Positions 1 through 9,309 of a stretch of DNA of 64,000 bases are shown piece by piece. How positions within the stretch are numbered: position 1 is the stretch's first letter; each line of letters opens with the position of its first letter. The notes beneath the pieces were generated by a model. The model saw only the letters and a program-made list of their open reading frames with translations, had not been told where the DNA came from and did no database searches. A program made the translations under genes and the position numbers. Source of the DNA: Sphingomonas sp. (GTDB taxonomy: Bacteria > Pseudomonadota > Alphaproteobacteria > Sphingomonadales > Sphingomonadaceae). The stretch covers positions 186,001 to 250,000 of the forward strand of contig NZ_JAQZBC010000006.1 in assembly GCF_029239295.1 (NCBI RefSeq), read 5' to 3'.

Positions 1-900
1 ATATTCGAGGCCAACGTTGATGATCCCGCCGGCGTTGATCACATAATCAGGCGCAAACAGGATGCCGCGCTCGTGCAGGCGACGACCGTCTTCGCGCGTG
101 GCAAGCTGGTTGTTCGCACCGCCTGCGACCACCTTCACCTTCAGCGTGGCGATCGACTGCTCGGTGAGCACCGCGCCGAGCGCATTGGGGCTGACGAGGT
201 CGACGTCGGAGGCCAGGATCGAATCGGCAGATGCAGTCGTCGCGCCCAACTCAGCCGCCAGCGCCGCGGCGCGATCGGCATTCACGTCCGCCAGCGTCAG
301 CACCGCGCCATCGGCCGCCAGCAGGCGGGCAAGGCCGCCGCCGACCGAGCCGACACCCTGGATGGCGACGCGAACGCCCTTCATGTCGGTTGCGCCCAGC
401 CCGCGCTTCGCCGCGGCCTTCACGCCCAGGTACACGCCCAGCGCCGTATAAGGCCCCGGATCACCACCAGCCGCGCCGCTCGCCACCGGCAGGCCGGATA
501 CGTAGCGGGTTTCCTCGGAAATCACCTTCATGCGGGCTTCGGACATGCCGACGTCCTCGGCAGTCACATAGCGTCCACCCAGCGACTCGACGACACGGCC
601 GAACGCGCGCAGCTGCGCCTCGGTGATCGTCGCGCCGGGCTTGTCAGCCAGCACCACGCCCTTGCCGCCGCCCAGCGCAAGGCCGGCCATCGCGTTCTTG
701 AAGCTCATGCCGCGCGACAGGCGAAGCGCGTCGGTGATCGCCGCGGCGTCATTGGCGTAATGCCAGAAGCGCACACCGCCAGCCGCCGGGCCAAGCGCCG
801 TGGAATGCACGGCGATTACGGCGCGTAGGCCCGAAGCCGGATCGGTGAATAGATGGACGCCCTCATGGTCGTCGAAATCGGGGAAGCCCCACTCGGTCAT
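1..900 (-). CDS. Leucine/glutamate/phenylalanine/valine dehydrogenase family protein, 3' end cut by the window edge
   Basis: NAD-dependent oxidative deamination of a branched-chain or aromatic amino acid to its 2-oxo acid. The visible 300 residues contain the GGGKG motif with the catalytic Lys near residue 80, a second Lys in SFKNA near 68, an Asp in TAEDVG near 116, and the NAD-binding Rossmann loop GVGSVGGG at about 182-189. The reading frame runs off the left edge inside the conserved APDYVINAGG region, so only the last few tens of residues are missing. The ATG at 900 is preceded by a strong ribosome site (GGAGGG, 4 bases from the ATG). It lies downstream of tRNA-His on the same strand. 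Leucine, phenylalanine and valine dehydrogenases cannot be told apart from this fragment. Confidence 0.9.
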   Translation of the reverse strand, partial: MTEWGFPDFDDHEGVHLFTDPASGLRAVIAVHSTALGPAAGGVRFWHYANDAAAITDALRLSRGMSFKNAMAGLALGGGKGVVLADKPGATITEAQLRAFGRVVESLGGRYVTAEDVGMSEARMKVISEETRYVSGLPVASGAAGGDPGPYTALGVYLGVKAAAKRGLGATDMKGVRVAIQGVGSVGGGLARLLAADGAVLTLADVNADRAAALAAELGATTASADSILASDVDLVSPNALGAVLTEQSIATLKVKVVAGGANNQLATREDGRRLHERGILFAPDYVINAGGIINVGLEY

Positions 901-990
901 GTCACCCTCCGGTGGTCGTACAAATATTGTGCGAAGGCGCAATAATGTTGCCACCGCGAAAAGGCGAGGATGAAATTGCGAGGAGGAAAA

Positions 991-1068
991 TGGGGCGATC
1001 GACGGGACTTGAACCCGCGACCCTCGGTACCACAAACCGATGCTCTAACCAACTGAGCTACGATCGCC
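991..1068 (-). tRNA. tRNA-His (GTG), CCA encoded
   Basis: The minus strand folds into a cloverleaf. The acceptor stem GCGATCG pairs with CGATCGC. The anticodon stem TCGGT/ACCGA carries the loop TTGTGGT, so the anticodon is GTG (His). The T-loop is TTCAAGT. The base before the acceptor (position -1, window 1068) is G and the discriminator (window 994) is C, the G-1:C73 pair used as identity element by standard histidyl-tRNA synthetases. CCA is encoded at 993-991. Confidence 0.95.
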
Positions 1069-1081
1069 GTCAGAATGGGCG

Positions 1082-1110
1082 CCCCTACGGCCGGGCGCTG
1101 GCGGCGTCAA
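1082..1110 (-). promoter_or_regulatory. Predicted sigma-70-type promoter of tRNA-His
   Basis: On the minus strand TTGACG (1110-1105) is followed by exactly 17 bases and TAGGGG (1087-1082). The predicted start would give a leader of about 7 bases before the tRNA. The same pattern, TTGnnn-N17-TAGnnn, recurs before rpoZ and tRNA-Gln in this window. Confidence 0.55.
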
Positions 1111-1174
1111 GGGACTTGCCGGTCCACCCGGCAGCAAAACAAGCGTCGCGGGTGCTGTTGTCGCGGCCCTTGCG

Positions 1175-1900
1175 TCAGAACCTGCCCTCGATCGCCAATT
1201 CCATGCCCGTATCGGTCTGGACGAACCCCGCGGTCTGCAGCCGCATCGCGGCGGCAGGGTCGCTGGGCTGCAACGTCAGTTCGGCACGATATCGCCCGTC
1301 CGGCCACAACCGGATCGTGCTTCCTTCATTGCCGGCAGCGCTGACCAGCGGCAGCAGCAGCGCCCCACCATCGCAGCGCGCATTGCCGGTCAACGTCGCG
1401 GGCACCGGCAGACCGCCGATATCCCCCGTCAACGTCGCGCGGACCCGCCCCTCGGCCGAATCGCACTGGTCGCCGTTGAACCGCACGCTGACCTGCTCCA
1501 GATCCAGCACCGTGACCGGCACCGGGCGGAAGGCCGTTCCTACCGGCAGCGACGCGGTCAGATCGTCCAGCGCGAAACTGTGCCGGCTGACGGCGATGGC
1601 CCCGCTCAGCCGCGGCGCCGGGGGTATGGCGGCTCCATCCAGTTCCACTCGCGCGCGGCCAAGCAGCAAGGGCAGCGGCGATACGCCGGCCGACAGGTCG
1701 CCCAGCGCGATCTGGCCGAACCGCGCCTCGCGCAAATGGCCGGACCAGATGCTGCCGCTCACCGACCGCGCGGTCAGCCCCTGCTCCGCCAATCCGAACC
1801 AGCCCAGCGCCAGCCGCAGCGGCAGGAACACGATCAGCGCCACGACGAACATCGCCAGGAACAGCGCGTTCGGCCCCGTTTTCAACCGGATACGCTTCAT
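1175..1900 (-). CDS. gspN: Type II secretion system protein N
   Basis: Last gene of the gspC-N operon. It encodes 241 residues with one N-terminal membrane segment (about 13-33), followed by a periplasmic region whose SGSIWSG motif near 48-54 is typical of the GspN family. GspN is an accessory inner-membrane component found in only some T2SS; its exact role is unsettled. The ATG overlaps the gspM stop by four bases (1897-1900), indicating translational coupling. After its stop come the tRNA-His promoter and tRNA-His. Confidence 0.85.
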   Translation of the reverse strand: MKRIRLKTGPNALFLAMFVVALIVFLPLRLALGWFGLAEQGLTARSVSGSIWSGHLREARFGQIALGDLSAGVSPLPLLLGRARVELDGAAIPPAPRLSGAIAVSRHSFALDDLTASLPVGTAFRPVPVTVLDLEQVSVRFNGDQCDSAEGRVRATLTGDIGGLPVPATLTGNARCDGGALLLPLVSAAGNEGSTIRLWPDGRYRAELTLQPSDPAAAMRLQTAGFVQTDTGMELAIEGRF

Positions 1901-2370
1901 GCCTCGCGTCCCTTCAGTGTCATCGTCGCTGCTACCGTACCGTCGCCGTTGCCGGTGATCGTGCTCGCGTCGACCAGCAGCCCGTCTGCCTCCAGCGTCG
2001 CGATCCAGCCGAGCAGCGCTCCCGGCTTGGCCGTCGCGATAGTGATGCGGACCGAATTGCCGTCCGGCTCCAGGCTGGACAGGGTAAAGCCCGCCTCATC
2101 GGCGCGCGTGCGGATCGCATCGACCAGCGGCCCTTCAATGGGCCGCGGACGGCTACGCTGGATCGCCTTCACCTGCGCGACTTCGCGCTGCACCTCGCCC
2201 AGCCGCACTACCGCCGCGGCATGCCGCTCTCGGCTGGACGCCAGGCCATCGCGCACAGGGCGGATGACGCCCGCCCACAGGATCGTCACGACCAGCAGCG
2301 CCAGCATGACGAGGATCAACCGCCGCTCGCGCAGCGACCGTCCCTGATACCAGCTCATCAGATTGCTCAT
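1897..2370 (-). CDS. gspM: Type II secretion system protein M
   Basis: 157-residue bitopic inner-membrane protein: a short cytoplasmic N-terminus with WYQGRSLRERR, one membrane helix near 17-36, a coiled-coil-like stretch, and a C-terminal periplasmic ferredoxin-like domain. In the family GspM pairs with GspL to form the inner-membrane platform that links the ATPase to the pseudopilus. It overlaps gspL upstream and gspN downstream by four bases each. Confidence 0.88.
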   Translation of the reverse strand: MSNLMSWYQGRSLRERRLILVMLALLVVTILWAGVIRPVRDGLASSRERHAAAVVRLGEVQREVAQVKAIQRSRPRPIEGPLVDAIRTRADEAGFTLSSLEPDGNSVRITIATAKPGALLGWIATLEADGLLVDASTITGNGDGTVAATMTLKGREA

Positions 2371-3470
2371 GGCAGGGTCACCGTCAGATCGCCGCGCAGT
2401 CGCTGGCCGTTCGATTCGAAGGTGCTGGCGGTCACGGCGAAGCCAGCCTCGCGCAGCCGCGCGACGATCTGGTTGGCCTGCGCCTCTCCTTCGGCCGCGA
2501 CGGTTGCGCGCACGCTACCGTTGGGCTCGAACGACAGCGCGACCAATTCGGTGCCCGCCACGCTGCGCACCGCGCTCGACAGCGCCGCCGCCATTGCGGT
2601 GAACCCCGCTCCCGGGCCGCGCAGCCCCGCCAGCCGTTCGGCCAGCAGGCGATCGGCGTCGCCCTGGTCGGCCCCGCGCGGCAGGCCCTCACGCGCAATC
2701 GCCTCCGCCCGCGCGTCTGCCGCATCCGCAGCCGACGAATATTTGGCGATCCGCACCACGTCGATCGCCAGCGTGGCAAGCAGGACCAGCCCGCCCAGCA
2801 CGGCCAGCCGCCGCACCAGCCGCCAATCGATCGCGCGCCGCTTGCGCTTGGCAAACGGTCCTTGCCGCAGGTCCAGTTCGGGGCGTCCCACAGCGGAGAC
2901 GATCGCGGCATCCAGCGCGTCACGTCCCAGCGTTTCGGGCGCATCGTCGCCAGTGATCAGCGCGGTCAGCCGCGCTTCGTCGGCAAATCCACTGGCCGGG
3001 CCGCGCACCACTGATTGGAGGCCGAATTGCCCCCGAACGTACCCGGATTCGGGCCGCGGCAGCAGCATTGGCGCAGGAATAACGGCCGCCGGATCGATCC
3101 CCAGGCCAGCGAGGGAGTCCAGCCAGGCGCGCATCCGGTCGGCCCCGACGACGCCGATCGGCCGCTCGCGCGGATCGGCCTCACCGCCCCCGGTCTCCGC
3201 CGCGCCGACCGCAACATGCAGGCGTTCGACCGGCGACGCACTCGCCTCGCTGACGAGGATGCGGGCGGCAGCGGCGGCTTGCGCTGCGGATCGCGCGGGG
3301 ATGTCCGCCCAGTGAAGCGTCACCGCATCAGCCGGCGCCACCGCGATGACCGCTCCCGCGTCGCCCTCCGGAATGCCCTCACCGCGGTCAACGATCGCAT
3401 CCTTGTCGATCCGCAGCCACTGCCACGGATCATCGGCCCCGGGCGGCAGGAAAAGCAGCGTGGCCGTCAT
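2367..3470 (-). CDS. gspL: Type II secretion system protein L
   Basis: About 367 residues. The N-terminal actin-like cytoplasmic domain, which in the family recruits the GspE ATPase, is followed by a basic patch (KRKRR) and one membrane helix around 225-245, then a periplasmic ferredoxin-like domain. I place the start at 3470 because this ATG forms a 4-base ATGA overlap with the gspK stop and begins MTATLLFLPPG. An in-frame ATG five codons upstream (3485) is possible but lies further inside gspK. Confidence 0.88.
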   Translation of the reverse strand: MTATLLFLPPGADDPWQWLRIDKDAIVDRGEGIPEGDAGAVIAVAPADAVTLHWADIPARSAAQAAAAARILVSEASASPVERLHVAVGAAETGGGEADPRERPIGVVGADRMRAWLDSLAGLGIDPAAVIPAPMLLPRPESGYVRGQFGLQSVVRGPASGFADEARLTALITGDDAPETLGRDALDAAIVSAVGRPELDLRQGPFAKRKRRAIDWRLVRRLAVLGGLVLLATLAIDVVRIAKYSSAADAADARAEAIAREGLPRGADQGDADRLLAERLAGLRGPGAGFTAMAAALSSAVRSVAGTELVALSFEPNGSVRATVAAEGEAQANQIVARLREAGFAVTASTFESNGQRLRGDLTVTLP

Positions 3471-4444
3471 GACAATTCCCCCCATTGCCGCGAAACAAGC
3501 CGCGCGGGCAGCGTCGTCGCGTCAATCAGCGCGCGTTCCTGCAATTCGCTGTTCGCGACCGTCACGTCGATCCGCAGATCAAACCATTTCGTCTTCACGT
3601 CCGCCTGCTGTTGCGCCGCTGGATCAGGCGTAATTCCCTGTTCCGACAATGGCTTCCAGAAGTCAGCTACTTCGCCATAGCCAGCGGCCGGCCGGCGCAG
3701 CAGCAGCGCCCGCGCCTGATCGACACCCAGTGTATCCGGCAGCAGCATAGCGACCAGCGGCGCCTGTTCGGGCGTCAGCGTGTTCACGTTCAACCGCGAT
3801 CGTTCGGCGTTGGGCAGCGTGCACAGCCATGGGCGCAGCTTGGCATAAGCGTCCGCCGTCACCCCGGCGACCGCGCGCAATTCGCTGGGGTCCACCATCA
3901 GCGTGCCTGCGGTGCGATATGGCGTCGCGAGCCCCCCATAGGCGCTGTCCTCCGCCCCCGCTCCTAGCGGCTGATCGTCAGTGTCGATCCAGTCAGCCGT
4001 GGCGGCGGCAATCCCTTCGCCACCGGGCACGTTGAGCAGGCGGATCAGCCGCGCAAATTGGGCGACCGCGGTGGGATCAGCGACATAAGCGCCATCAAGA
4101 TTGGTCACCAGGCTATTGAGATTGAAACAATTTCCGCCGTCAGTCACCCGCGCGCTGGCGACACCGCCGGGCAGCGGGATCGTATAGGGTCGGTCGCTCC
4201 ATCCCCCCGCCAATGTCACCCGCCCGGGGGCTCGCTGCAGCATGTCGGTGATCCGCCCGGCCGCCAGCGCTTCGGCAGCGAATGCCAGCGCGCGCGCCTG
4301 ATCCAGCGCGACGGCGTTGGCGGTCAGCCGCGTCGACAAGCGCAATCGTTCCAGCGCCGTTGCCGCCATCACGGCGATGATCGCCACCAGCAACAGGACG
4401 GTAAGCAGCGCCGCACCGCGCTCGCCCTCACGTCTGGGGCGCAT
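3467..4444 (-). CDS. gspK: Type II secretion minor pseudopilin K
   Basis: Caps the pseudopilus tip together with GspI and GspJ. A basic leader (MRPRREGERG) precedes a hydrophobic pilin helix. The residue at mature position 5 is Thr instead of the usual Glu, which is the hallmark of GspK among pseudopilins. The large C-terminal domain (325 residues overall) is also family-typical and contains a helix-hairpin-like LNVNTLTPEQA segment. The start at 4444 puts the cleavage site about ten residues in; an open extension to 4516 would give an implausibly long leader. It overlaps gspJ by 17 bases. Confidence 0.9.
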   Translation of the reverse strand: MRPRREGERGAALLTVLLLVAIIAVMAATALERLRLSTRLTANAVALDQARALAFAAEALAAGRITDMLQRAPGRVTLAGGWSDRPYTIPLPGGVASARVTDGGNCFNLNSLVTNLDGAYVADPTAVAQFARLIRLLNVPGGEGIAAATADWIDTDDQPLGAGAEDSAYGGLATPYRTAGTLMVDPSELRAVAGVTADAYAKLRPWLCTLPNAERSRLNVNTLTPEQAPLVAMLLPDTLGVDQARALLLRRPAAGYGEVADFWKPLSEQGITPDPAAQQQADVKTKWFDLRIDVTVANSELQERALIDATTLPARLVSRQWGELS

Positions 4445-5060
4445 TGGGCTGCTCCTGCGGCCGCGGTGGCGCGCCGCTGCCGACCAGAAACATCTGGCGG
4501 AAGCTCGTACCGTCATCGCGCTGCATCACCAGCTCGAACGCCTGCGGCAGCGGCGCGCCTTGCGCACCATCCCACCGATCGCTCCATGCGCCGGCGACAC
4601 GGTATCGCATCCGCACGCCGCGCACCCCGGTCATCGTGGTCGCAGGCGGCAGCGGTGCTGCACCGTCCACCATCGGCCACGCGATCCGCTCCAGCGCGTC
4701 GCCCGTCATTCGATAGCTGACCTTTTGCAGCGTCGATCGCGGTTGCCCGTCGATGTTGCTCCAGCCGGCACGAACCAGCGTCACGCTGTTCTCATTGCCG
4801 ACAAAGGCGGGAAAGCGCGTGCCCCGCTCATCGCGCGCCGGCCGGTTCACTGCCTGCGCCAGATCCGCCCCCATCAACGAGGATAGCCGCGCCAGCGCGC
4901 CGGTATCATCCAGCCGCTCCACCGTGGCGCCCTGCGCGCGAACGCTGAACGCCAGCAGCCCCACGCCGGCAGAGGCGATCATGCCGAAGATCATCAGCGC
5001 GACCATCACCTCCACCAGGGTGAAGCCGTTGGCGCGGCGCGCGGTACGGCGGACGCTCAC
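4428..5060 (-). CDS. gspJ: Type II secretion minor pseudopilin J
   Basis: 210-residue minor pseudopilin with the prepilin peptidase motif RANGFTLVEVMVALMIF near the N-terminus (cleavage between G and F, Glu at +5). The likely start is the GTG at 5060, which overlaps the gspI stop codon (TCGTGAGC) and leaves a short basic leader VSVRRTARRANG. An upstream ATG at 5198 would add about 46 arginine-rich residues and lies deep inside gspI, so I reject it. It works with GspI and GspK at the pseudopilus tip. Confidence 0.88.
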   Translation of the reverse strand: MSVRRTARRANGFTLVEVMVALMIFGMIASAGVGLLAFSVRAQGATVERLDDTGALARLSSLMGADLAQAVNRPARDERGTRFPAFVGNENSVTLVRAGWSNIDGQPRSTLQKVSYRMTGDALERIAWPMVDGAAPLPPATTMTGVRGVRMRYRVAGAWSDRWDGAQGAPLPQAFELVMQRDDGTSFRQMFLVGSGAPPRPQEQPNAPQT

Positions 5061-5455
5061 GATATCTGCACCTCGGCCTGGGGCGGCCGGATCATCGTCA
5101 ACCGCCCAAGCTGGCGCCCGGCGGCGTCGGCCACCGCGACGTCGATCCGCAGAATTCGTGCGTCGCCTGTCGGACGAACCTCCCGCACCCAGCGCCATGC
5201 CCGCCCGCCGTTCTGCTCCACGCCCGCAGCTCGGCCAAGGGTCGGCGGCCGCGCCGCGGTCACCGCATCGATCGCTACATTGCGTGCCACCATCTGCGCG
5301 ACGATCGTATCGCCGAGCAGCGCGGTAGAACGGATCGTCGCGCCTTCCAGCCGGATCAGCGCCAGCGCGGCCAGGCTGAAGACCGCGAGCGCGACCATCA
5401 CCTCGATCAGCGTGAAACCGGTGTTACCGCGGCGCGGGAAAGTAGGCTCAGCCAT
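5057..5455 (-). CDS. gspI: Type II secretion minor pseudopilin I
   Basis: 132 residues. The prepilin motif RGNTGFTLIEVMVALAVFS at about 9-27 has the conserved Gly before the cleavage site and Glu at +5. GspI nucleates the tip complex with GspJ and GspK in characterised systems. The start overlaps the gspH stop by 8 bases. Confidence 0.88.
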   Translation of the reverse strand: MAEPTFPRRGNTGFTLIEVMVALAVFSLAALALIRLEGATIRSTALLGDTIVAQMVARNVAIDAVTAARPPTLGRAAGVEQNGGRAWRWVREVRPTGDARILRIDVAVADAAGRQLGRLTMIRPPQAEVQIS

Positions 5456-5954
5456 CCACCCGCGCGCCCCCGTCCGATCCCAGCGTCACCGTCACGCGAG
5501 TCCGCTCCCGCCGCAACGGTACCACCAGCGCGCGGTCGGCCATACCGGTCGGATCGAACGCCACGCGCGTCCGCTCGGCGACCAGTGCCTCGGTCCCCTC
5601 GCCCCATTGCGACACCCGCAACGGCTTTTCCGCCAGCGCCATCCACTGGCCGCCCCGGCGCTCATCGAAGCCGTAGCCGCTGCGATCCACCCACACGCTG
5701 ACAGGGCGTCCCCCGATGATGGCGGCATCATGCGCCGCACGTACTCGCGTGGCGAAGCGCGCGCCTTCATCGATCAACCGGCCGCGCGGGTCAGGCATCG
5801 CAAGCACCGCGATGGCGGAGGCAAGGCCGATCACGGTGATGACGATCATCAATTCGACCAGCGTGAACCCGCGCGACCCCGCGCCGCGCCGCGGCGGCAC
5901 GCGCCTGCACGAACGGGTGCACGCAGTTCCGCCGCGTCGGGCTGCTGGAGTCAT
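5448..5954 (-). CDS. gspH: Type II secretion minor pseudopilin H
   Basis: 168 residues. The prepilin motif SRGFTLVELMIVITVIG begins near residue 27. This leader is long; in-frame downstream starts are not obvious, and 36 bases separate it from gspG upstream, so its true start may be shorter. The C-terminal domain has the GspH/FimT-type beta-rich pattern. GspH joins the major pseudopilin GspG to the tip complex. Confidence 0.83.
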   Translation of the reverse strand: MTPAARRGGTACTRSCRRVPPRRGAGSRGFTLVELMIVITVIGLASAIAVLAMPDPRGRLIDEGARFATRVRAAHDAAIIGGRPVSVWVDRSGYGFDERRGGQWMALAEKPLRVSQWGEGTEALVAERTRVAFDPTGMADRALVVPLRRERTRVTVTLGSDGGARVDG

Positions 5955-5990
5955 CCCGCCCCGCTTTCGCGACCAGCCGCTATCGGCCGT

Positions 5991-6443
5991 TTACTGCCAG
6001 GATCCGATATCGGCATTGATCCCTTCGCCGCCTTCCTTGCCGTCGGCACCGTTGGTCCACACGTCGAACGCGCCATGCTTGCCCGGCAAGGCATAGAGGT
6101 ACGCATTGCCCCACGGATCATCAGGCAGCTTCTTGATATAACCACCGGCCTGATAGGCAGCCGGGTTGGCCAGCCCCGCGGGCGGCGAGGTCAGCGCCCC
6201 CAGACCCTGCGCGGTGGTGGGATAATTGCTCTGCTGCAGCCGATACATTTCCAGCGCCTGTTCGATCGTGGCGATGTCGGCCTTGGCCTTTTGCACCCGC
6301 GCGGTGTCGCCCGACGGGATCACGTTCAGCGCGACGATGGTTGCCAAAAGGCCGATGATGACGATGACCACCATCAGCTCGACCAGGGTGAAGCCGTTCT
6401 TCTTCCGGCGCTTATGCGATTTTGTTTGCATGATGTCTCTCAT
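5991..6443 (-). CDS. gspG: Type II secretion major pseudopilin G
   Basis: Main subunit of the pseudopilus piston. The basic leader ends KKNG, followed by FTLVELMVVIVIIGLLAT (cleavage G/F, Glu at +5). The C-terminal DVWTNGADGKEGGEG segment is the calcium-binding loop typical of GspG. Its start at 6443 makes a 4-base overlap with gspF; an alternative ATG at 6431 removes only four residues. Length, 150 residues, is normal for the family. Confidence 0.93.
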   Translation of the reverse strand: MRDIMQTKSHKRRKKNGFTLVELMVVIVIIGLLATIVALNVIPSGDTARVQKAKADIATIEQALEMYRLQQSNYPTTAQGLGALTSPPAGLANPAAYQAGGYIKKLPDDPWGNAYLYALPGKHGAFDVWTNGADGKEGGEGINADIGSWQ

Positions 6444-7663
6444 TGCCCGGCCAACGTGTTGAGCTGGAGGATGGGAAGCAGGATCGATAGCACGATGGTC
6501 GCCACCACGCCGCCCATGACGACGATGATCGCCGGTTCCAGCAGCGACATGGCCGTCGCCGTGAAGCGGTCGAACTCGCGCTCCAGATAGTCGGCGGCGC
6601 GCTCCAACATCTCGTCCAGCTGCCCCGCAGCCTCACCCGATGCGGCCAGGTAGGTAAGCAGCGGCGGGAACACGCCCGCCCGGCGCATCGCCGCCGACAG
6701 GCTGCCGCCGCCACGGATCGCGTCGGTGATCTCGTCCGACGCAAGTTTCAGCCGGCGATTGTGGATCGTTCCTGCGGTGAGCACTAGCCCTTCAAGCAAC
6801 GGCAAGCGGCTCGCCACCATCGTCGCCAGCGTGCGGGCCATCCGCGCGGCATGAAGGTCGCGCAGCAACCGGCCCAGCAGCGGAATTCGCAGCAGCCAGC
6901 TGTCGAACGCCAGACGGATAGGTGGCTGACGAAGCGCGGCGATGAACCCCGCGACCGCGAGCGCGAACACCAGCAGCATCAGCCACCACCAACCGACCAA
7001 CAGGTCCGAGATGCCGATGACGATGCGGGTAAGCAGCGGCAGGGCCTGCCCCACCGTGTCGAACTGCTCGACCACTTGCGGCACCACGAAGATCATCAGC
7101 GCGGCGACGACCCCGGTGGCCACCAGTGCGAGGATCGTGGGATAGGCCAGCGCCGTCAGCAACTTGCCACGGATTTCTGCCTGCCGTTCGAGCAGCGTCG
7201 ACAAGCGCTCAAGAATAGCGGGCAGCGTGCCGGAGCTTTCCCCGGCCGCAATCATTGCGCGATACAGCGGCGGGAAGCTCCTTGGTTCCCGCGCCATCGC
7301 ATCGGCAAGCCGCCGGCCTTCAACGACGCCGGCGTGGACGGTCTCCACAACCACCCGAACCTTGTCCTGCTCGGTCTGGCGGGTGATCGTCCGTAGCGAT
7401 TCCTCCAGCGGCGACACGCGCGACAATGTCGCCAGCTGGCGCGTGAACAGCGTCAACTGCTTTGGCGACATCTTGGGTGTGCCAAGCTGCAGGCCGAACA
7501 GCGGGCGGCCTCGCGCCGCCGGGGCGCTTCCCGGCGCGATCTTCACGACATACAACCGCCGCCGATCCAGCGTGGCGCGCGCGGCATCGATGCTCGGCGC
7601 GGCAATATGCCCGCGCGTTTCCTGCCCGCGCGTATCGATCGCCAGATAGTCGAAGTCAGCCAT
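6440..7663 (-). CDS. gspF: Type II secretion inner-membrane protein F
   Basis: 407-residue polytopic core protein of the inner-membrane platform. It has two repeated cytoplasmic helical T2SSF domains (about 70-190 and 270-395) and three membrane segments near 170-190, 220-240 and 375-400. The N-terminal MADFDYLAIDTRGQETRG is characteristic. It follows gspE after a 38-base gap and overlaps gspG by four bases. Confidence 0.93.
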   Translation of the reverse strand: MADFDYLAIDTRGQETRGHIAAPSIDAARATLDRRRLYVVKIAPGSAPAARGRPLFGLQLGTPKMSPKQLTLFTRQLATLSRVSPLEESLRTITRQTEQDKVRVVVETVHAGVVEGRRLADAMAREPRSFPPLYRAMIAAGESSGTLPAILERLSTLLERQAEIRGKLLTALAYPTILALVATGVVAALMIFVVPQVVEQFDTVGQALPLLTRIVIGISDLLVGWWWLMLLVFALAVAGFIAALRQPPIRLAFDSWLLRIPLLGRLLRDLHAARMARTLATMVASRLPLLEGLVLTAGTIHNRRLKLASDEITDAIRGGGSLSAAMRRAGVFPPLLTYLAASGEAAGQLDEMLERAADYLEREFDRFTATAMSLLEPAIIVVMGGVVATIVLSILLPILQLNTLAGQ

Positions 7664-7701
7664 GGGAACGCGCCGTTGATCGGCCGCGAGGCAACCGTGC
7701 C

Positions 7702-9309
7702 TCAGCCATCGGTGTCGCGGCGCGACACGCGCACCGCTTCCTCGGGCGTCGTGACCCCCTGTTCCACCATCCGCCGCGCCGCATGGCTCAGCGTATCGCT
7801 GCGCGCAAAGGCGTGCGCGGCGATCGCGCTTTCGTCGGCGCCGTCATTGATCATCCGCCGAACGGTGTCGTCGATCCGGATCGCCTCATACACGCCCACC
7901 CGGCCCTTATAGCCGGTCCCGTTGCACTCGGCGCACCCCTGCGACGAATAGACGAGGGCGTCCCGCGCAATACCCAGCAACGGCGCCACCGTCTCCTCGG
8001 CGGGCACAGCTCGTCGGCACGTGGGGCACAGTCGGCGCACCAGCCGCTGCGCAATCACCGCGCGCAGCGTGGAGGCGAGCAGGAACGGCTCCACCTTCAT
8101 GTCGCGCATCCGCGTGATCGCGCCGATCGCGTCGTTGGTATGAACCGTGGACAGCACCAGATGGCCGGTCAGCGACGCCTGAACCGCGATCTCCGCCGTT
8201 TCCCGGTCGCGGATTTCGCCGACCATCACCACGTCGGGGTCCTGCCGCAGGATCGCCCGCAGCCCCGCGGCAAAGGTCAGGCCGACCTTCGCATTCACCT
8301 GCGTCTGCCCGACCCCTTCGACGGCATATTCGACCGGGTCCTCGACGGTCAGGATGTTGCGGCTGCCGTCGTTCAACAGCCGAAGCGCGGCATAAAGCGT
8401 CGTCGTCTTGCCGCTGCCGGTCGGCCCGGTGACCAGCACGATGCCATTCGGCTCGCTGATCGCCCCTTGGAGCAGGTCATGCATCGCCGGGGACATGCCC
8501 AGCGCGTCAAGGTCGATCCCGGCATTGTCCTTGTCCAGGATACGCAGCACCACCCGCTCACCCGCCCGGCTGGGTAGCGTCGAAACGCGAACGTCGAGCA
8601 GTTTGCCGCCCAGCGTCAGGCCCATGCGCCCGTCCTGCGGCACACGCCGCTCGGCGATGTCGAGGCGCGCCATCACCTTGATCCGGCTGACCACCACCGG
8701 CGCGACATGCGGCGGCATGCGCAGCGTCTCGCGTAGCACGCCATCGATCCGCATCCGCACGACCAGCCCGGTCTCATAGGGTTCGATATGGATGTCCGAC
8801 ACGCCATTGCGCGCCGCATCGGCGATCACGCCGTTGATCAGGCGGATCGCCGGTGCGTCGTCCGCCGTGTCGAGCAGATCCTCCGCGGTCGGAATGCCAT
8901 CGGCCAGCAGGTCCAGCTCGTCACCCATCCCCACCGCCGCTAGCGCGGTCGCCTGGCCATCCATCGCGTAATTGTCACCGAGCAGCCGGTCGAACGCTGC
9001 CGGCTCCAGCACGACCACGTCGAACGGCCGCCCCAGCACGCGCCGCACCTCGATCAGCGCCTTGGGATCTGCCCCCTCGCGCAGCGCCACCGCCTCGCCC
9101 GACAGCGTCACCCCGAACTTGCGCGCGAAGGCGTAAGGCAGCGACACGAGGTCGAGTTCCAGCACCGGTGCCGACGCGACCGGGATCCCGGCCGCGATGA
9201 TGGCGTCGGCCGAATCCGGCCCGGGCGCGACGACCGCCGCGCCGGGAACGGCGTCGGGCATAGCCGTCCCGTTCCCGTCGACGGAAAGATCGCGCCCGGT
9301 TCTGATCAT
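7702..9309 (-). CDS. gspE: Type II secretion ATPase E
   Basis: Cytoplasmic hexameric ATPase that powers pseudopilus extension. In 535 residues I see the Walker A motif GPTGSGKT at 295-302, the Asp box around 322-327, Walker B with GEIRDRET at about 364-371, a His box near 383-391, and a C-terminal zinc site of two CxxC pairs (C428/C431 and C459/C462). The ATG at 9309 forms an ATGA overlap with the gspD stop. An alternative ATG lies 16 codons in (9261). Confidence 0.95.
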   Translation of the reverse strand: MIRTGRDLSVDGNGTAMPDAVPGAAVVAPGPDSADAIIAAGIPVASAPVLELDLVSLPYAFARKFGVTLSGEAVALREGADPKALIEVRRVLGRPFDVVVLEPAAFDRLLGDNYAMDGQATALAAVGMGDELDLLADGIPTAEDLLDTADDAPAIRLINGVIADAARNGVSDIHIEPYETGLVVRMRIDGVLRETLRMPPHVAPVVVSRIKVMARLDIAERRVPQDGRMGLTLGGKLLDVRVSTLPSRAGERVVLRILDKDNAGIDLDALGMSPAMHDLLQGAISEPNGIVLVTGPTGSGKTTTLYAALRLLNDGSRNILTVEDPVEYAVEGVGQTQVNAKVGLTFAAGLRAILRQDPDVVMVGEIRDRETAEIAVQASLTGHLVLSTVHTNDAIGAITRMRDMKVEPFLLASTLRAVIAQRLVRRLCPTCRRAVPAEETVAPLLGIARDALVYSSQGCAECNGTGYKGRVGVYEAIRIDDTVRRMINDGADESAIAAHAFARSDTLSHAARRMVEQGVTTPEEAVRVSRRDTDG